This document shows, piece by piece, positions 21,863 to 29,567 of a stretch of 35,680 bases of DNA (its first letter is position 1; each line of letters opens with the position of its first letter). The position numbers and the translations under genes are program-made. This DNA comes from Paenibacillus sp. (lineage in GTDB: Bacteria; Bacillota; Bacilli; Paenibacillales; YIM-B00363): contig JAPSKX010000030.1 of NCBI GenBank assembly GCA_031181325.1, forward strand, positions 1 to 35,680, in the 5' to 3' direction. The notes under the pieces are model-generated. The model did no database searches and was not told the DNA's origin. It was given only the letters and a program-made list of their open reading frames with translations.

Positions 21863-24220
21863 ATGCATCGACTGCGAACGGAGCATTTCGAAATGGACTT
21901 GGAGCGGGACGGGAATATCTCCGGCTTCCGATGCGCGAAGACGGGCAGGGCGTTCGCATCCGGAACCCCGAAGTCGCCGATCGTCCGCGTATGGGCGAAC
22001 GGCGCGTCGGAATCTCCTTCGGCCTGCAGCCTCTCGGAGAGCGGCAGGATCGCGGTAGAGTTCAAGGACAGCGGCTTGCGGCTCGACATTCGCGTCGTGG
22101 AGCGCCCGCTCTATCTTCTGTTCGAGCTCGAACGCGTGATCGGGCCGATCCCTTCCGTCGTTCTATGGGGACCGTACGCGACGACGCTCTCGGGTTCCAT
22201 CGGGGAATCCGTCGGCGTCGTCCATGACGGGGAATACGCGATCGGCATCCAAGTGTTGAACGAGAAGACGATCGGCGGGCATCCCGTCGACGTCCCGACG
22301 GGGACGGTCGCGGAATATGCCGACGCGAAGATGGATTACGCCGATAGCGCGGCTTGGCCCGCGCCGGAGGGCGGCAGTCTTCTTCAGGCTTACGCGAGGA
22401 ACCGAACTCGCGCCGAGCGGCGTTCGGTGTGGGGGCAAGCCGATATCCCGGTCTCGCCGTTCAGCGGGTTCGACGCCGAACTCGAAGGCGCGAAGATCGC
22501 GTTGTTCGGTTGTCCGGTCGAACGAGTGCTCGATACGATCGAGGCGATCGAGCTGGGAGAAGGATTGCCGCATCCCACGATCGACGGGGAATGGGCGAAG
22601 AAGTCGCCGGCGGCGAATCAGTCGTACCTGATTACGGACTTCTCGGAGGCGACGATCCATGAGGCGGTCGATTACGCGAAGAAAGCCGGGTTGCGGTACG
22701 TGTACCACCCCGAGCCGTTCGCGAACTGGGGCCACTTCGAGTTGAAGCCGTCTTCGTTCCCGAACGGCGATTCGAGCATGAAGGCTTGCGCGGAGCTGGC
22801 GGAGCGGGAAGGCGTCTATCTCGGCGTGCATACGTTGACGAACTTCACCACGTTGAACGATCCGTACGTGATTCCGGTACCGGATCCCCGTCTGCAGTCG
22901 GCGGGAACGGCCTTCCTAACGGATTCGATCGACGCGGGGGACGACGCGATCGGGGTGAGCGACCCGGTTCCGTTCCGGTTGAATTTGTACCGCCGTTCCA
23001 TCGTCGTCGGAGGGGAGATCATCGAATACGAAGCGGTATCGGCGGCTCCGCCTTGGACGCTTCTCGGTTGTAAGAGGGGCGTTAACGGGACGACGGCGGC
23101 GGCGCATGACGCCGGCGCGGAGGCGGGGCGGTTGTGGGATCACCCGTACGATGTGTTTTTTCCGAACCTTGACTTGCAGGACGCATATGTCGATCGCTTA
23201 ACGGAGCTGTTCCGGAATACGGGACTGCGCCAGATTTCCTTCGACGGCCTCGAAGGGGTGTACGCGACCGGGCATGAGGACTATGCGGTCAGCCGATTCG
23301 TCAAGCGATGCTTCGACGGTTGGGAGCGCGAGGTCATTAACGATGCCAGTATCGTAGTACCGAATTTTTTATGGCATGTGCATACCCGGTTTAATTGGGG
23401 AGAGCCTTGGGGCGCGGCAACCCGCGAAGGGCAGCTGCAATGGCGGCTGCATAATCAACGGTACTTCGCGCGCAACTTCATCCCTCGGATGCTGGGCTGG
23501 TTTCTCGTCCGATCCGCTTCGGCTTCATTCGATGCGACGACGCTGGACGAGATCGAATGGGTGTTATCCAAGGCGGCGGGCTTCGATGCGGGGTTCGCGT
23601 TAGTCGCGGACTTGAAGGCGCTTCGTCGCAACGGCAACGTCGATGCGCTGCTCGCCGCGGTACGAGAATGGGAACGCGCGAGGAGGAAGAAGGCATTCAC
23701 GCCGGAGCAGCAAGCGCGCATGCAGGACCCTAAGAGCGACTGGCATCTCGAGCCCGTCGATTCGGACCGGTGGCGCCTGTATGAAGTCGACGTCGTCGGC
23801 GGGTTCGTCTGCAGTCCGGAAGAGCTGCAGCCGGGACAGCCCGGGGGGGCCGATTGGGCCTTCTTCAACCGTCGAGGCTCGCAGGCGCTCCGTTTCGCAA
23901 TGAAGGTTACGTCCGCGTACGGCGGCTCGGATGCCGGCATTCGCCGCCCTGCCTTCCAGGTGCAGGGACGATACATCACCTTCGAAACGGAAGTCGACGC
24001 CGGCCAATACCTTGTCTGCGACGGCGATCCGATCGGCAAGGTATACGACTGCAACTGGAATTTGCTGCGATCCGTCGCGACCGCGTCGGAGCCGCTCACA
24101 GTGAGGAACGGAGGACAGACGATCTCGTTCAGCTGCAGATTCGCCGGGGAGCCGAAGCCGATTGTCGAGGTTACCTTCTTCACTCGCGGCGAGCCGGAGG
24201 TCGTTCGCGCGAAGGAATGA
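21863..24220 (+). CDS. Large putative carbohydrate-active enzyme, family not recognised
   Basis: A 785-residue protein without signal peptide, last gene of the permease operon. I do not recognise its family. An N-terminal beta-rich region (about 1-245) ends in LPHPTIDGEWAKKSP. A central region looks like an alpha/beta barrel: SYLITDFSEATIHEAVDYAKKAGLRYVYH, HPEPFANWGHFE, GVYLGVHTLTNF, and later QISFDGLEGVYATGHEDYA near residue 455, where Asp/Glu residues resemble barrel catalytic sites. Between the barrel strands an insert of about 70 residues (353-423) has GGEIIEYEAV and LLGCKRGVNGTTAAAH. A C-terminal beta domain follows (about 650-780). It is probably cytoplasmic and may degrade the imported oligosaccharide. 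TAGGAGCG precedes ATG 21863. Confidence 0.75.
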   Translation: MHRLRTEHFEMDLERDGNISGFRCAKTGRAFASGTPKSPIVRVWANGASESPSACSLSESGRIAVEFKDSGLRLDIRVVERPLYLLFELERVIGPIPSVVLWGPYATTLSGSIGESVGVVHDGEYAIGIQVLNEKTIGGHPVDVPTGTVAEYADAKMDYADSAAWPAPEGGSLLQAYARNRTRAERRSVWGQADIPVSPFSGFDAELEGAKIALFGCPVERVLDTIEAIELGEGLPHPTIDGEWAKKSPAANQSYLITDFSEATIHEAVDYAKKAGLRYVYHPEPFANWGHFELKPSSFPNGDSSMKACAELAEREGVYLGVHTLTNFTTLNDPYVIPVPDPRLQSAGTAFLTDSIDAGDDAIGVSDPVPFRLNLYRRSIVVGGEIIEYEAVSAAPPWTLLGCKRGVNGTTAAAHDAGAEAGRLWDHPYDVFFPNLDLQDAYVDRLTELFRNTGLRQISFDGLEGVYATGHEDYAVSRFVKRCFDGWEREVINDASIVVPNFLWHVHTRFNWGEPWGAATREGQLQWRLHNQRYFARNFIPRMLGWFLVRSASASFDATTLDEIEWVLSKAAGFDAGFALVADLKALRRNGNVDALLAAVREWERARRKKAFTPEQQARMQDPKSDWHLEPVDSDRWRLYEVDVVGGFVCSPEELQPGQPGGADWAFFNRRGSQALRFAMKVTSAYGGSDAGIRRPAFQVQGRYITFETEVDAGQYLVCDGDPIGKVYDCNWNLLRSVATASEPLTVRNGGQTISFSCRFAGEPKPIVEVTFFTRGEPEVVRAKE

Positions 24221-24300
24221 ACGCGTACGGCGATCTGCCAGCCGTTCGCGCACGTTCAGGCGCCGACGGACGGAAGTCTTACCCATCATAGGAACGAAGC

Positions 24301-24340
24301 GAACTGCCCTGGGTACGATCAGGAGCAGTTCTTTCTTTTT
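24301..24340 (+). terminator. Rho-independent terminator of the carbohydrate operon
   Basis: GAACTGC, then CTG, pair with CAG and GCAGTTC around GGTACGAT, followed by TTTCTTTTT. It lies 80 bases after the large enzyme gene and points rightward. Bases 24221-24300 hold nothing recognisable. Confidence 0.85.
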
Positions 24341-24346
24341 ACAGAC

Positions 24347-24380
24347 AAAAAAACACCGACGGAATCACCCGATCGGTGTT
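24347..24380 (-). terminator. Rho-independent terminator of serA
   Basis: On the minus strand ACACCGA pairs with TCGGTGT and seven Ts follow (the As at 24347-24353 on the plus strand). It lies 54 bases beyond the serA stop and abuts the rightward terminator of the neighbouring operon. Confidence 0.85.
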
Positions 24381-24433
24381 GGAGGAAGGCGTGCAAACGC
24401 CAAAACGAAACCTTCTGTCCCGCGTTTCTCTAT

Positions 24434-26023
24434 TTACAACGTGATTTCGATCGCGTCCGTCAGGTCCGGCAGCTTCTTCAGCTCGTCGACGACGGCTTTC
24501 GGCGCCGGCTTGTCGATCGTGAGCACCATGATCGCGGAGCCCCCGACGACCTTCCGGCCGACTTGCATCGTCGCGATGTTGACGTCGTTGCCGCCCAGCA
24601 GCGTGCCGACGCGGCCGATGATGCCGGGCTTGTCCGTGTGCGAGATGAGCAGCAGGTGACCTTCCGGCGGGATGTCGACCGGATACGGATCGATCTGCAC
24701 GATCCGGGCGCCGTAGCCGTTAAGCAATGTACCCGCGGCCGAATGCTGGCCTTCGCGCGTGCGGACCGTCACGGCGATCAAGTTCGTGAAGCCTTTCGCC
24801 GCCGTCGACTTCTGCGTGATCACTTCGACGCCGCGCATCTTCGCGAGGTGGAAGGAGCTGACGATGTTGACCTGCTCCTTGTCGAGATGATGCGAGAGGA
24901 TGCCGGTCAAGATGTACCGCGTCAGCGGCGTCGTGTCGACGTCCGACAGGTCGCCGGAGTAGCTCACTTGCACCTCGCGGATCGCGCCGTCGGCGAGCTG
25001 CGCCAGGAACGAGCCGAGCTTCGTGCCGAGCTCGAAATACGGCTCGAGCTTCGCCCGTACGGCCGGCGGAATCGGCGGCATGTTGACCGCGTTCTGGAAC
25101 GCCTCGCCGCGCAGGATGTGCAGCACCTGCTCGGAGACGTCGATGGCGACGTTCTCCTGGGCTTCGATCGTCGACGCGCCGAGATGCGGCGTAACGATGA
25201 TCTTCGGATGCGACAGGAATGGATGATCCGGCTTCGGCGGCTCTTCCTCGAAGACGTCGAACGCCGCGCCGGCGACGATACCCTCGTCGATCGCTTCCTT
25301 CAGCGCCATCTCGTCGATGATGCCGCCGCGCGCGCAGTTGATGATGCGCATGCCGCGCTTCATGACGTCGAATTGGGGCTTCGCGATCATATGATGCGTC
25401 TCGTTCGTCAGCGGCGTATGCACCGTCATGAAGTCCGCTTGGCGGATAATGTCGTCGACGGTGCCGAGGCGCACGCCCATCTTCTCGGCGCGGTCCTCGG
25501 ACAGGAACGGATCGTAGCCGATGACTTCCATGCCGAACGCCTTCGCCCGCTTCGCCACTTCGGAGCCGATGCGGCCCATGCCGAGGACGCCCAGCACTTT
25601 GTTCCGCAGCTCGACGCCGAGGAACGACTTGCGATCCCATACGCCTTCGACCGTCTTGCGATACGCCTGAGGGATATGCCGCGCGAGCGCCATCATCATA
25701 GCGAAGGTGTGCTCGCACGTCGTGATCGTGTTGCCGTCCGGCGCGTTGATGACGATGACGCCCCGTTTCGTAGCCGCGTCCAGGTCGATGTTGTCGACGC
25801 CGACGCCGGCGCGACCGACGACCTTCAGCCTCGTCCCCGCCGCGAGCACGCGCTCGGTGACGCGCGTCTGGCTGCGCACGAGCAATGCGTCGTACTCGCC
25901 GATAATGTGGACGAGCTCATCTTCCGACAGGCCGGTCTTTTTCTCTACGGCAATGTCGGCTGCGTCCGTAAGCTGCTGCAGACCCAAATCGCTGATCGGA
26001 TCCGAAACTAAAACTTTAAGCAT
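24434..26023 (-). CDS. serA: D-3-phosphoglycerate dehydrogenase, long ACT-domain form
   Basis: SerA oxidises 3-phosphoglycerate to 3-phosphohydroxypyruvate with NAD, the first step of serine synthesis. 529 residues: substrate-binding and Rossmann domains (NAD motif GVLGMGRIGSEVAKRAKAFG near residue 146, active-site segments INCARGGIIDE, FDVFEEEPP and TPHLGAST), an intervening ASB domain (about 320-450), and a C-terminal ACT domain (GHLLLISHTDKPGIIGRVGTLLG) that in relatives binds serine for feedback inhibition. GGGAGGAGAAGGG on the minus strand precedes ATG 26023; an upstream in-frame ATG lies in the leader T-run region and is unlikely. It is preceded by a T-box leader. It is transcribed against the neighbouring carbohydrate operon. 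Confidence 0.96.
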   Translation of the reverse strand: MLKVLVSDPISDLGLQQLTDAADIAVEKKTGLSEDELVHIIGEYDALLVRSQTRVTERVLAAGTRLKVVGRAGVGVDNIDLDAATKRGVIVINAPDGNTITTCEHTFAMMMALARHIPQAYRKTVEGVWDRKSFLGVELRNKVLGVLGMGRIGSEVAKRAKAFGMEVIGYDPFLSEDRAEKMGVRLGTVDDIIRQADFMTVHTPLTNETHHMIAKPQFDVMKRGMRIINCARGGIIDEMALKEAIDEGIVAGAAFDVFEEEPPKPDHPFLSHPKIIVTPHLGASTIEAQENVAIDVSEQVLHILRGEAFQNAVNMPPIPPAVRAKLEPYFELGTKLGSFLAQLADGAIREVQVSYSGDLSDVDTTPLTRYILTGILSHHLDKEQVNIVSSFHLAKMRGVEVITQKSTAAKGFTNLIAVTVRTREGQHSAAGTLLNGYGARIVQIDPYPVDIPPEGHLLLISHTDKPGIIGRVGTLLGGNDVNIATMQVGRKVVGGSAIMVLTIDKPAPKAVVDELKKLPDLTDAIEITL

Positions 26024-26060
26024 GGTTCCCTTCTCCTCCCGAAAATGGAAAATGTAAAAC

Positions 26061-26105
26061 AAAAAACTCCCGACCCCATACGGATTCCGTATGAAGGGAC
26101 GAGAG
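26061..26105 (-). terminator. T-box regulated terminator hairpin
   Basis: On the minus strand CTCTCG and CCC pair with GGG and CGGGAG, above which CATACGG / CCGTATG forms the inner stem; TTTTTTG follows. The 5' arm overlaps the region that would pair with the T-box sequence in the antiterminator. Confidence 0.88.
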
Positions 26106-26335
26106 AATCGTTTCGTGGTACCACCCTACTTCGCCGCCCGTTCGCACCGGCAGCCTCGGTCGGTCTATAAATAAGACCCGGAAGGATAACGGCTTCCATG
26201 CCGGCCGCCCCTACTTGTCCCGAATCGAAAGAGACGTTCGTCGCGGCAACTCCGGAGCGCTGAAAGCATATCGCGTTCGCCGATTTCCACCAACCATCGG
26301 CTCTCTGCAGAACGTCGGTACGTCTCTTCTCCGTC
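26061..26335 (-). promoter_or_regulatory. T-box riboswitch leader of serA
   Basis: On the minus strand the conserved T-box sequence AGGGTGGTACCACG lies at 26127-26114, followed by a terminator hairpin and a T-run. Upstream, AAGAGACGT (about 26330-26322) pairs with ACGTCTCTT (about 26241-26233) to close Stem I; GUA on the 5' side and GAA on the 3' side fit the loop E motif of the specifier loop, and an AGAGAG plus GGTGGAAA stretch fits the upper Stem I. Uncharged tRNA should stabilise the antiterminator and allow serA expression. A serine specifier is expected, but the triplet just after the conserved GAA-C reads GUC, so the specifier is unresolved. This leader accounts for most of the 429-base gap between serA and the rhodanese gene. 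Confidence 0.9.
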
Positions 26336-26368
26336 ATCGTCTTTTAATCGTCTATAACACTGCAAAAT

Positions 26369-26397
26369 AATGTAACACGGCATGATAGTCGTGTCAA
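26369..26397 (-). promoter_or_regulatory. Sigma-A type promoter of serA
   Basis: Minus-strand TTGACA (26397-26392), 17-base spacer, TACATT (26374-26369). Transcription would start near 26362, about 25 bases before Stem I of the T-box leader. Confidence 0.8.
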
Positions 26398-26452
26398 TAT
26401 GAAATCCGGAGCGAGGTTGATGTATAATGGCTTCAACGAAGGGGGAGGACGC

Positions 26453-26779
26453 ATGAGGGAGTACGAGCATATCTCGCCGGGCGAGTTTATGAAAAAATAC
26501 GACGCCGGCGAAACGAAAAACGGCCTCGTCATCGATGTACGAGAGCCGTTCGAATGGGATTATTATCATCTGGACGATACGGTATTGATGCCGCTGCAGA
26601 CGATTCCGTCCTCGCTCGGGGAGCTGCCGGACGACAAGGCGATCTACGTCGTCTGCGCGCACGGGGTGCGGAGCGAAGCCGCTTGTCGCTATCTCGCCGC
26701 GCAAGGCTTCGACAACGTCGTGAACGTGCTCGGCGGCATGGCCGCGCTCGCGTCGCTTCGCGGCTTCGCTTACGACTAA
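26453..26779 (+). CDS. Rhodanese-domain protein
   Basis: A 108-residue single rhodanese domain, the kind that carries a persulfide on an active-site cysteine in sulfur transfer. VIDVREPFEW at residues 26-35 is the usual second-strand motif; the catalytic loop is CAHGVRS with Cys68, where many rhodaneses have CRSGxR, so the loop keeps Cys, Gly and Arg. The end NVLGGMAAL is also typical. ATG 26453 follows GGGGGAGGAC; an in-frame ATG at 26399 has no ribosome site. The last four bases overlap the end of the convergent gene at 26776. The sulfur acceptor is unknown. Confidence 0.9.
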   Translation: MREYEHISPGEFMKKYDAGETKNGLVIDVREPFEWDYYHLDDTVLMPLQTIPSSLGELPDDKAIYVVCAHGVRSEAACRYLAAQGFDNVVNVLGGMAALASLRGFAYD

Positions 26780-27687
26780 TAGAAGAACGGCAGCTGCGGA
26801 AGGGTTTCGCCTTCGTAATGTTTCTCCTTCGAACGGAAGAAGTCGTTGCTGCGCACGGCGCCGGTCGAGAGCAGCATCTCCACCGCGGAACGCAGGTCTC
26901 CGAACCGCAGCTGTCCGATGCGGCCTTCCGCGTCGAGATCGTCGATCCGCGCGGCGACGTCTTGGGGATAAAACGGCGTGAACGCGCCGAGGCTCGACAA
27001 GACGCGGGAGAGGAACAAGTTCTTCGCGTTCAGCGGCAGCTTCCGCCATTCCTCGAACGTTAAGTTGTCCTTGCCGACGGCGTCGCCGCCGACGAGCCCC
27101 GGCTCGTTCGCTTCGTTCCACTTCCAGATCGATTCGTAAAATTGCGCCTGCGCCTTGAGCGCGAAGCTTCCCGCTTCCGCGACATAGGCGTCCTGCCGCA
27201 TCGTCTCCGCGAGCGCGGCGCCTTCGGGGCCGCTCTGCAGACGGTCGGTCGCCTCGGCGAACAGGGTAAGGCTCTTCAGATAGTTCGCCTGCGACTCGCG
27301 CAGCAGCGGAGACACCTCCGGGATCGTCGTCGGCTTGATCTCGCCGGCGAGCTCCCGCGCGAGCCGGCCGAGCTCCTTGAGCAGCGCGTCGGCGTCGGTC
27401 GAGCCGCCGCCCGCCTCGATCGTCTCCGCGTGGCGGAACCACTTGTCTTGAAACTCTCGGAACGGGAGCAGCACAGTGTGATAGAATGAAACGAGCTGCT
27501 GTTGATGATACGATACGTTGTTTTGATTTTTCTCGTCGACCAATTCCGCGATCATCGCCTGGTATTTCGCGTCGGTTTGTTCTTTGCCGGTTTGCAAACC
27601 GAAGAAGAACGCGCCGACGCCGACGACCAACGCGAAGATAAAGCCGAGCGCCATCATGATGTCGAACTTTGTCAATTTCTTATCCAT
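26776..27687 (-). CDS. Membrane-anchored protein of unknown function
   Basis: A 303-residue protein I do not recognise. A short cytoplasmic start (MDKKLTKFDIM) leads to one transmembrane segment (MALGFIFALVVGVGAFFFGLQ, about 12-32), so the rest is probably outside the cell. The outer part is mostly helical: charged stretch to about 60, YHQQQLVSFYHTVLLPFREFQDKWF, a Gly/Ala region, and long Leu/Ala/Glu helices to about 190, with no catalytic motif seen. AGAGGGG precedes the ATG at 27687. It converges on and overlaps the rhodanese gene by four bases with no terminator between. Confidence 0.82.
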   Translation of the reverse strand: MDKKLTKFDIMMALGFIFALVVGVGAFFFGLQTGKEQTDAKYQAMIAELVDEKNQNNVSYHQQQLVSFYHTVLLPFREFQDKWFRHAETIEAGGGSTDADALLKELGRLARELAGEIKPTTIPEVSPLLRESQANYLKSLTLFAEATDRLQSGPEGAALAETMRQDAYVAEAGSFALKAQAQFYESIWKWNEANEPGLVGGDAVGKDNLTFEEWRKLPLNAKNLFLSRVLSSLGAFTPFYPQDVAARIDDLDAEGRIGQLRFGDLRSAVEMLLSTGAVRSNDFFRSKEKHYEGETLPQLPFFY

Positions 27688-27761
27688 AAGTACCCCTCTG
27701 CCTTCCGTGGCGATTACTGTTTCAGTATAGGGGATAAGCGGCGAAAAGGGAATTGTTGTCT

Positions 27762-28370
27762 ATGAAAAAACACGATTTTAAAAATTGGAAGAACGTCCGG
27801 CTCCGGAAGGCGGATGTGTCGAAGCTTGACGAACGGACGCTGCTCGCGAACGTCTATTTGACGCAGGCGCTGATCCTGCTCTTCGGGTGCGTCTTACTGT
27901 GGATCCAAGGAAGGAATGTTTGGGACGTTCTCGCGTTCCCCGACGGGTGGACGCCTTGGCTGTGGGGGGCGTGCCTGGCGGCGATCGTGCTGGCCGCGGA
28001 CGGCGTCTTGTCCCGATTCGTTCCCGAGGACGTGACGGACGACGGGGGGATCAACGACAAGCTGTTCGGATCGCTGCCGGTCTGGCATATCGCGCTGCTG
28101 TCGTTCGTCGTCTCGGCGTGCGAAGAGGTGTTGTTTCGGGGCGCCGTGCAGCATTGGTTGACGCCGTATTGGACGAGCATCCTGTTCGCGGCGCTGCACT
28201 TCCGATATTTGCGGCATTGGCTGATGACGGGAATCGTCTTCTCGATTTCGTACGGACTCGGGTACGCGGCGGTGCGAACCGGAACGATCTGGACGCCGAT
28301 CGCCGCTCACTTTATCATTGATTTCGTGATGGGCTTGATTATCCGATACCGGAGGAACGATCGAACGTGA
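27762..28370 (+). CDS. CPBP-family intramembrane metalloprotease (YpbD-like)
   Basis: A 202-residue membrane protein of the CPBP/CAAX (ABI) family. The three family motifs are present: EEVLFRG with Glu121, Glu122 and Arg126; LFAALHF with His147; and HFIIDF with His183 and Asp187. Members process prenylated proteins, bacteriocins or regulatory peptides in various organisms; the substrate here is unknown. The position after serA and before the mecB-gudB pair matches B. subtilis ypbD. I use ATG 27762 with AAAGGGA upstream; an in-frame TTG at 27753 is also possible. Its stop overlaps the GTG of the next gene (GTGA). Confidence 0.88.
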   Translation: MKKHDFKNWKNVRLRKADVSKLDERTLLANVYLTQALILLFGCVLLWIQGRNVWDVLAFPDGWTPWLWGACLAAIVLAADGVLSRFVPEDVTDDGGINDKLFGSLPVWHIALLSFVVSACEEVLFRGAVQHWLTPYWTSILFAALHFRYLRHWLMTGIVFSISYGLGYAAVRTGTIWTPIAAHFIIDFVMGLIIRYRRNDRT

Positions 28371-28540
28371 CGAACGAAAGCCAAGACGTAAAAAAAGAGG
28401 ACGGACCGCTTCCGCCGAGAAGCAAGCTCCATCCCTCCAATAAGCTAAAGATGACTCGATTGTTTTACAACGTCCTTGTCGTGTGCTTCTTGCTGCTCAC
28501 CGCCGGCCTCGTCGTCTGGGGCGTTCAATTTTTGGAGTAA
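28367..28540 (+). CDS. 57-residue single-span membrane peptide
   Basis: A short gene starting at GTG 28367, overlapping the stop of the CPBP gene (GTGA) and preceded by a clear GGAGG at 28351-28355, ending at TAA 28538-28540. The product has a charged, Pro-rich start (TNESQDVKKEDGPLPPRSK), a basic stretch (KLHPSNKLKMTR) and one transmembrane segment (FYNVLVVCFLLLTAGLVVWG, about 33-52). Coupling and ribosome site support a real gene. I recognise no family. The end overlaps the convergent deacetylase gene by 16 bases. Confidence 0.72.
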   Translation: MTNESQDVKKEDGPLPPRSKLHPSNKLKMTRLFYNVLVVCFLLLTAGLVVWGVQFLE

Positions 28541-29403
28541 TTCGGGTCGATGCGAGCCGGATCCAGGAAGCCGTATTCAAGGCGCTCCAGTTCCGTCAGC
28601 AGCTCGTCGAGCGCTTCGGCCGTCCACGCCAGCTCGTGCATCAAGATGTTGCTGCCCGGGTGGAGCTGCTCCAGTACGCTGTCGATTACCTTCCGCGGTT
28701 CGTCGAACCCTTTCTCCCAGTCCCGGGAACCGTTCGACCATGTCATGTACAACATCCCCGCATCTTTCGCCTTCCGCTTGACCGCGTCTCCGCCGGAACC
28801 GAACGGCGGACGGAAGAACGCCGGCGTCTCTCCGGTCAACTCCCGTACGAACGATTGGACGTCGTCGATCTGCTTCTCCATCTCCTCCTGCGATTCCTTC
28901 TTCAGATCGACGTGATCCCAGCTATGGTTGCCGATCGTCTGCCCGCGCTCATGAATCAGCTTCACCAGCTCGGGCTTCCGTTCCGCGCGGTACCCGTTCA
29001 GGAAGAAGATCGCCTTCGCTCCATGCCGGTCTAACGCGTCGAGCATCGAGACGAGCGTCGCTTCTTCCTTCGGCCCGTCGTCGAACGTCAGCAGCACGAC
29101 CTTCTTCGGGTCGGCGGCTTCGTCTTTCGGACGCAGGATGTAGCTTCCGTCCATATAATAGTCCTTCTCGACGTCGGGGGACGCCGCGGGCGGTTCCGCT
29201 TCGGGCGAAGGCTCGTCGGCCGGCTCCCGAGCGGGCGCGGGGGGAGCCGGCTCCTCCTCGGCGGGCGCATCGGACGGCCGTTCGTCCGCGGGCGCCGGAG
29301 CCGCGTCCTCCGACTGCGGCGGCTCGACCGCCACGCCGTCTGCGCAGCCCGATAACAACGTTACGCTCGCGATCCCCGCCGCAAGCATCGTTCTCCATCT
29401 CAT
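28525..29403 (-). CDS. Lipoprotein polysaccharide deacetylase (NodB domain)
   Basis: A 292-residue exported enzyme. A lipobox LLSGC places the lipidated cysteine at residue 20. A Pro/Glu/Ala-rich linker (about 21-75) separates the anchor from the NodB domain (about 93-290), which has TFDDGP (catalytic Asp and metal Asp), GNHSWDHVD (metal His pair) and FFRPPFGSGG (RPPYG-type loop). It probably removes N-acetyl groups from peptidoglycan or a wall polymer. I start at ATG 29403 after AGGAAGGGTG; longer in-frame starts would place residues before the signal sequence. It converges on the 57-residue gene. Confidence 0.92.
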   Translation of the reverse strand: MRWRTMLAAGIASVTLLSGCADGVAVEPPQSEDAAPAPADERPSDAPAEEEPAPPAPAREPADEPSPEAEPPAASPDVEKDYYMDGSYILRPKDEAADPKKVVLLTFDDGPKEEATLVSMLDALDRHGAKAIFFLNGYRAERKPELVKLIHERGQTIGNHSWDHVDLKKESQEEMEKQIDDVQSFVRELTGETPAFFRPPFGSGGDAVKRKAKDAGMLYMTWSNGSRDWEKGFDEPRKVIDSVLEQLHPGSNILMHELAWTAEALDELLTELERLEYGFLDPARIDPNYSKN

Positions 29404-29447
29404 GCGTACGTTCACCCTTCCTGTCGCTCGCGTTTGTACTTCCGCAC

Positions 29448-29456
29448 ATTGTAGCA
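29448..29456 (-). promoter_or_regulatory. Extended -10 promoter candidate for the deacetylase gene
   Basis: On the minus strand TGCTACAAT forms an extended -10 (TGn plus TACAAT). No convincing -35 was seen. The start would fall about 40 bases before the ATG at 29403. Confidence 0.4.
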
Positions 29457-29567
29457 TGCCCCCGCGTCCCGAAGCATCCTTCGGATTCCCTTATTTTCAT
29501 CAGCATGTTTCCGTCCGACTCGAGACAAAATAGGGCTGTAGTTATTTTTGAAATGGAGGGATTTCCG

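Noticed and set aside
24563..26011. A 482-codon plus-strand open frame opposite serA
   Set aside because: Arg/Asp/His-rich shadow of a well-recognised gene, without a ribosome site.
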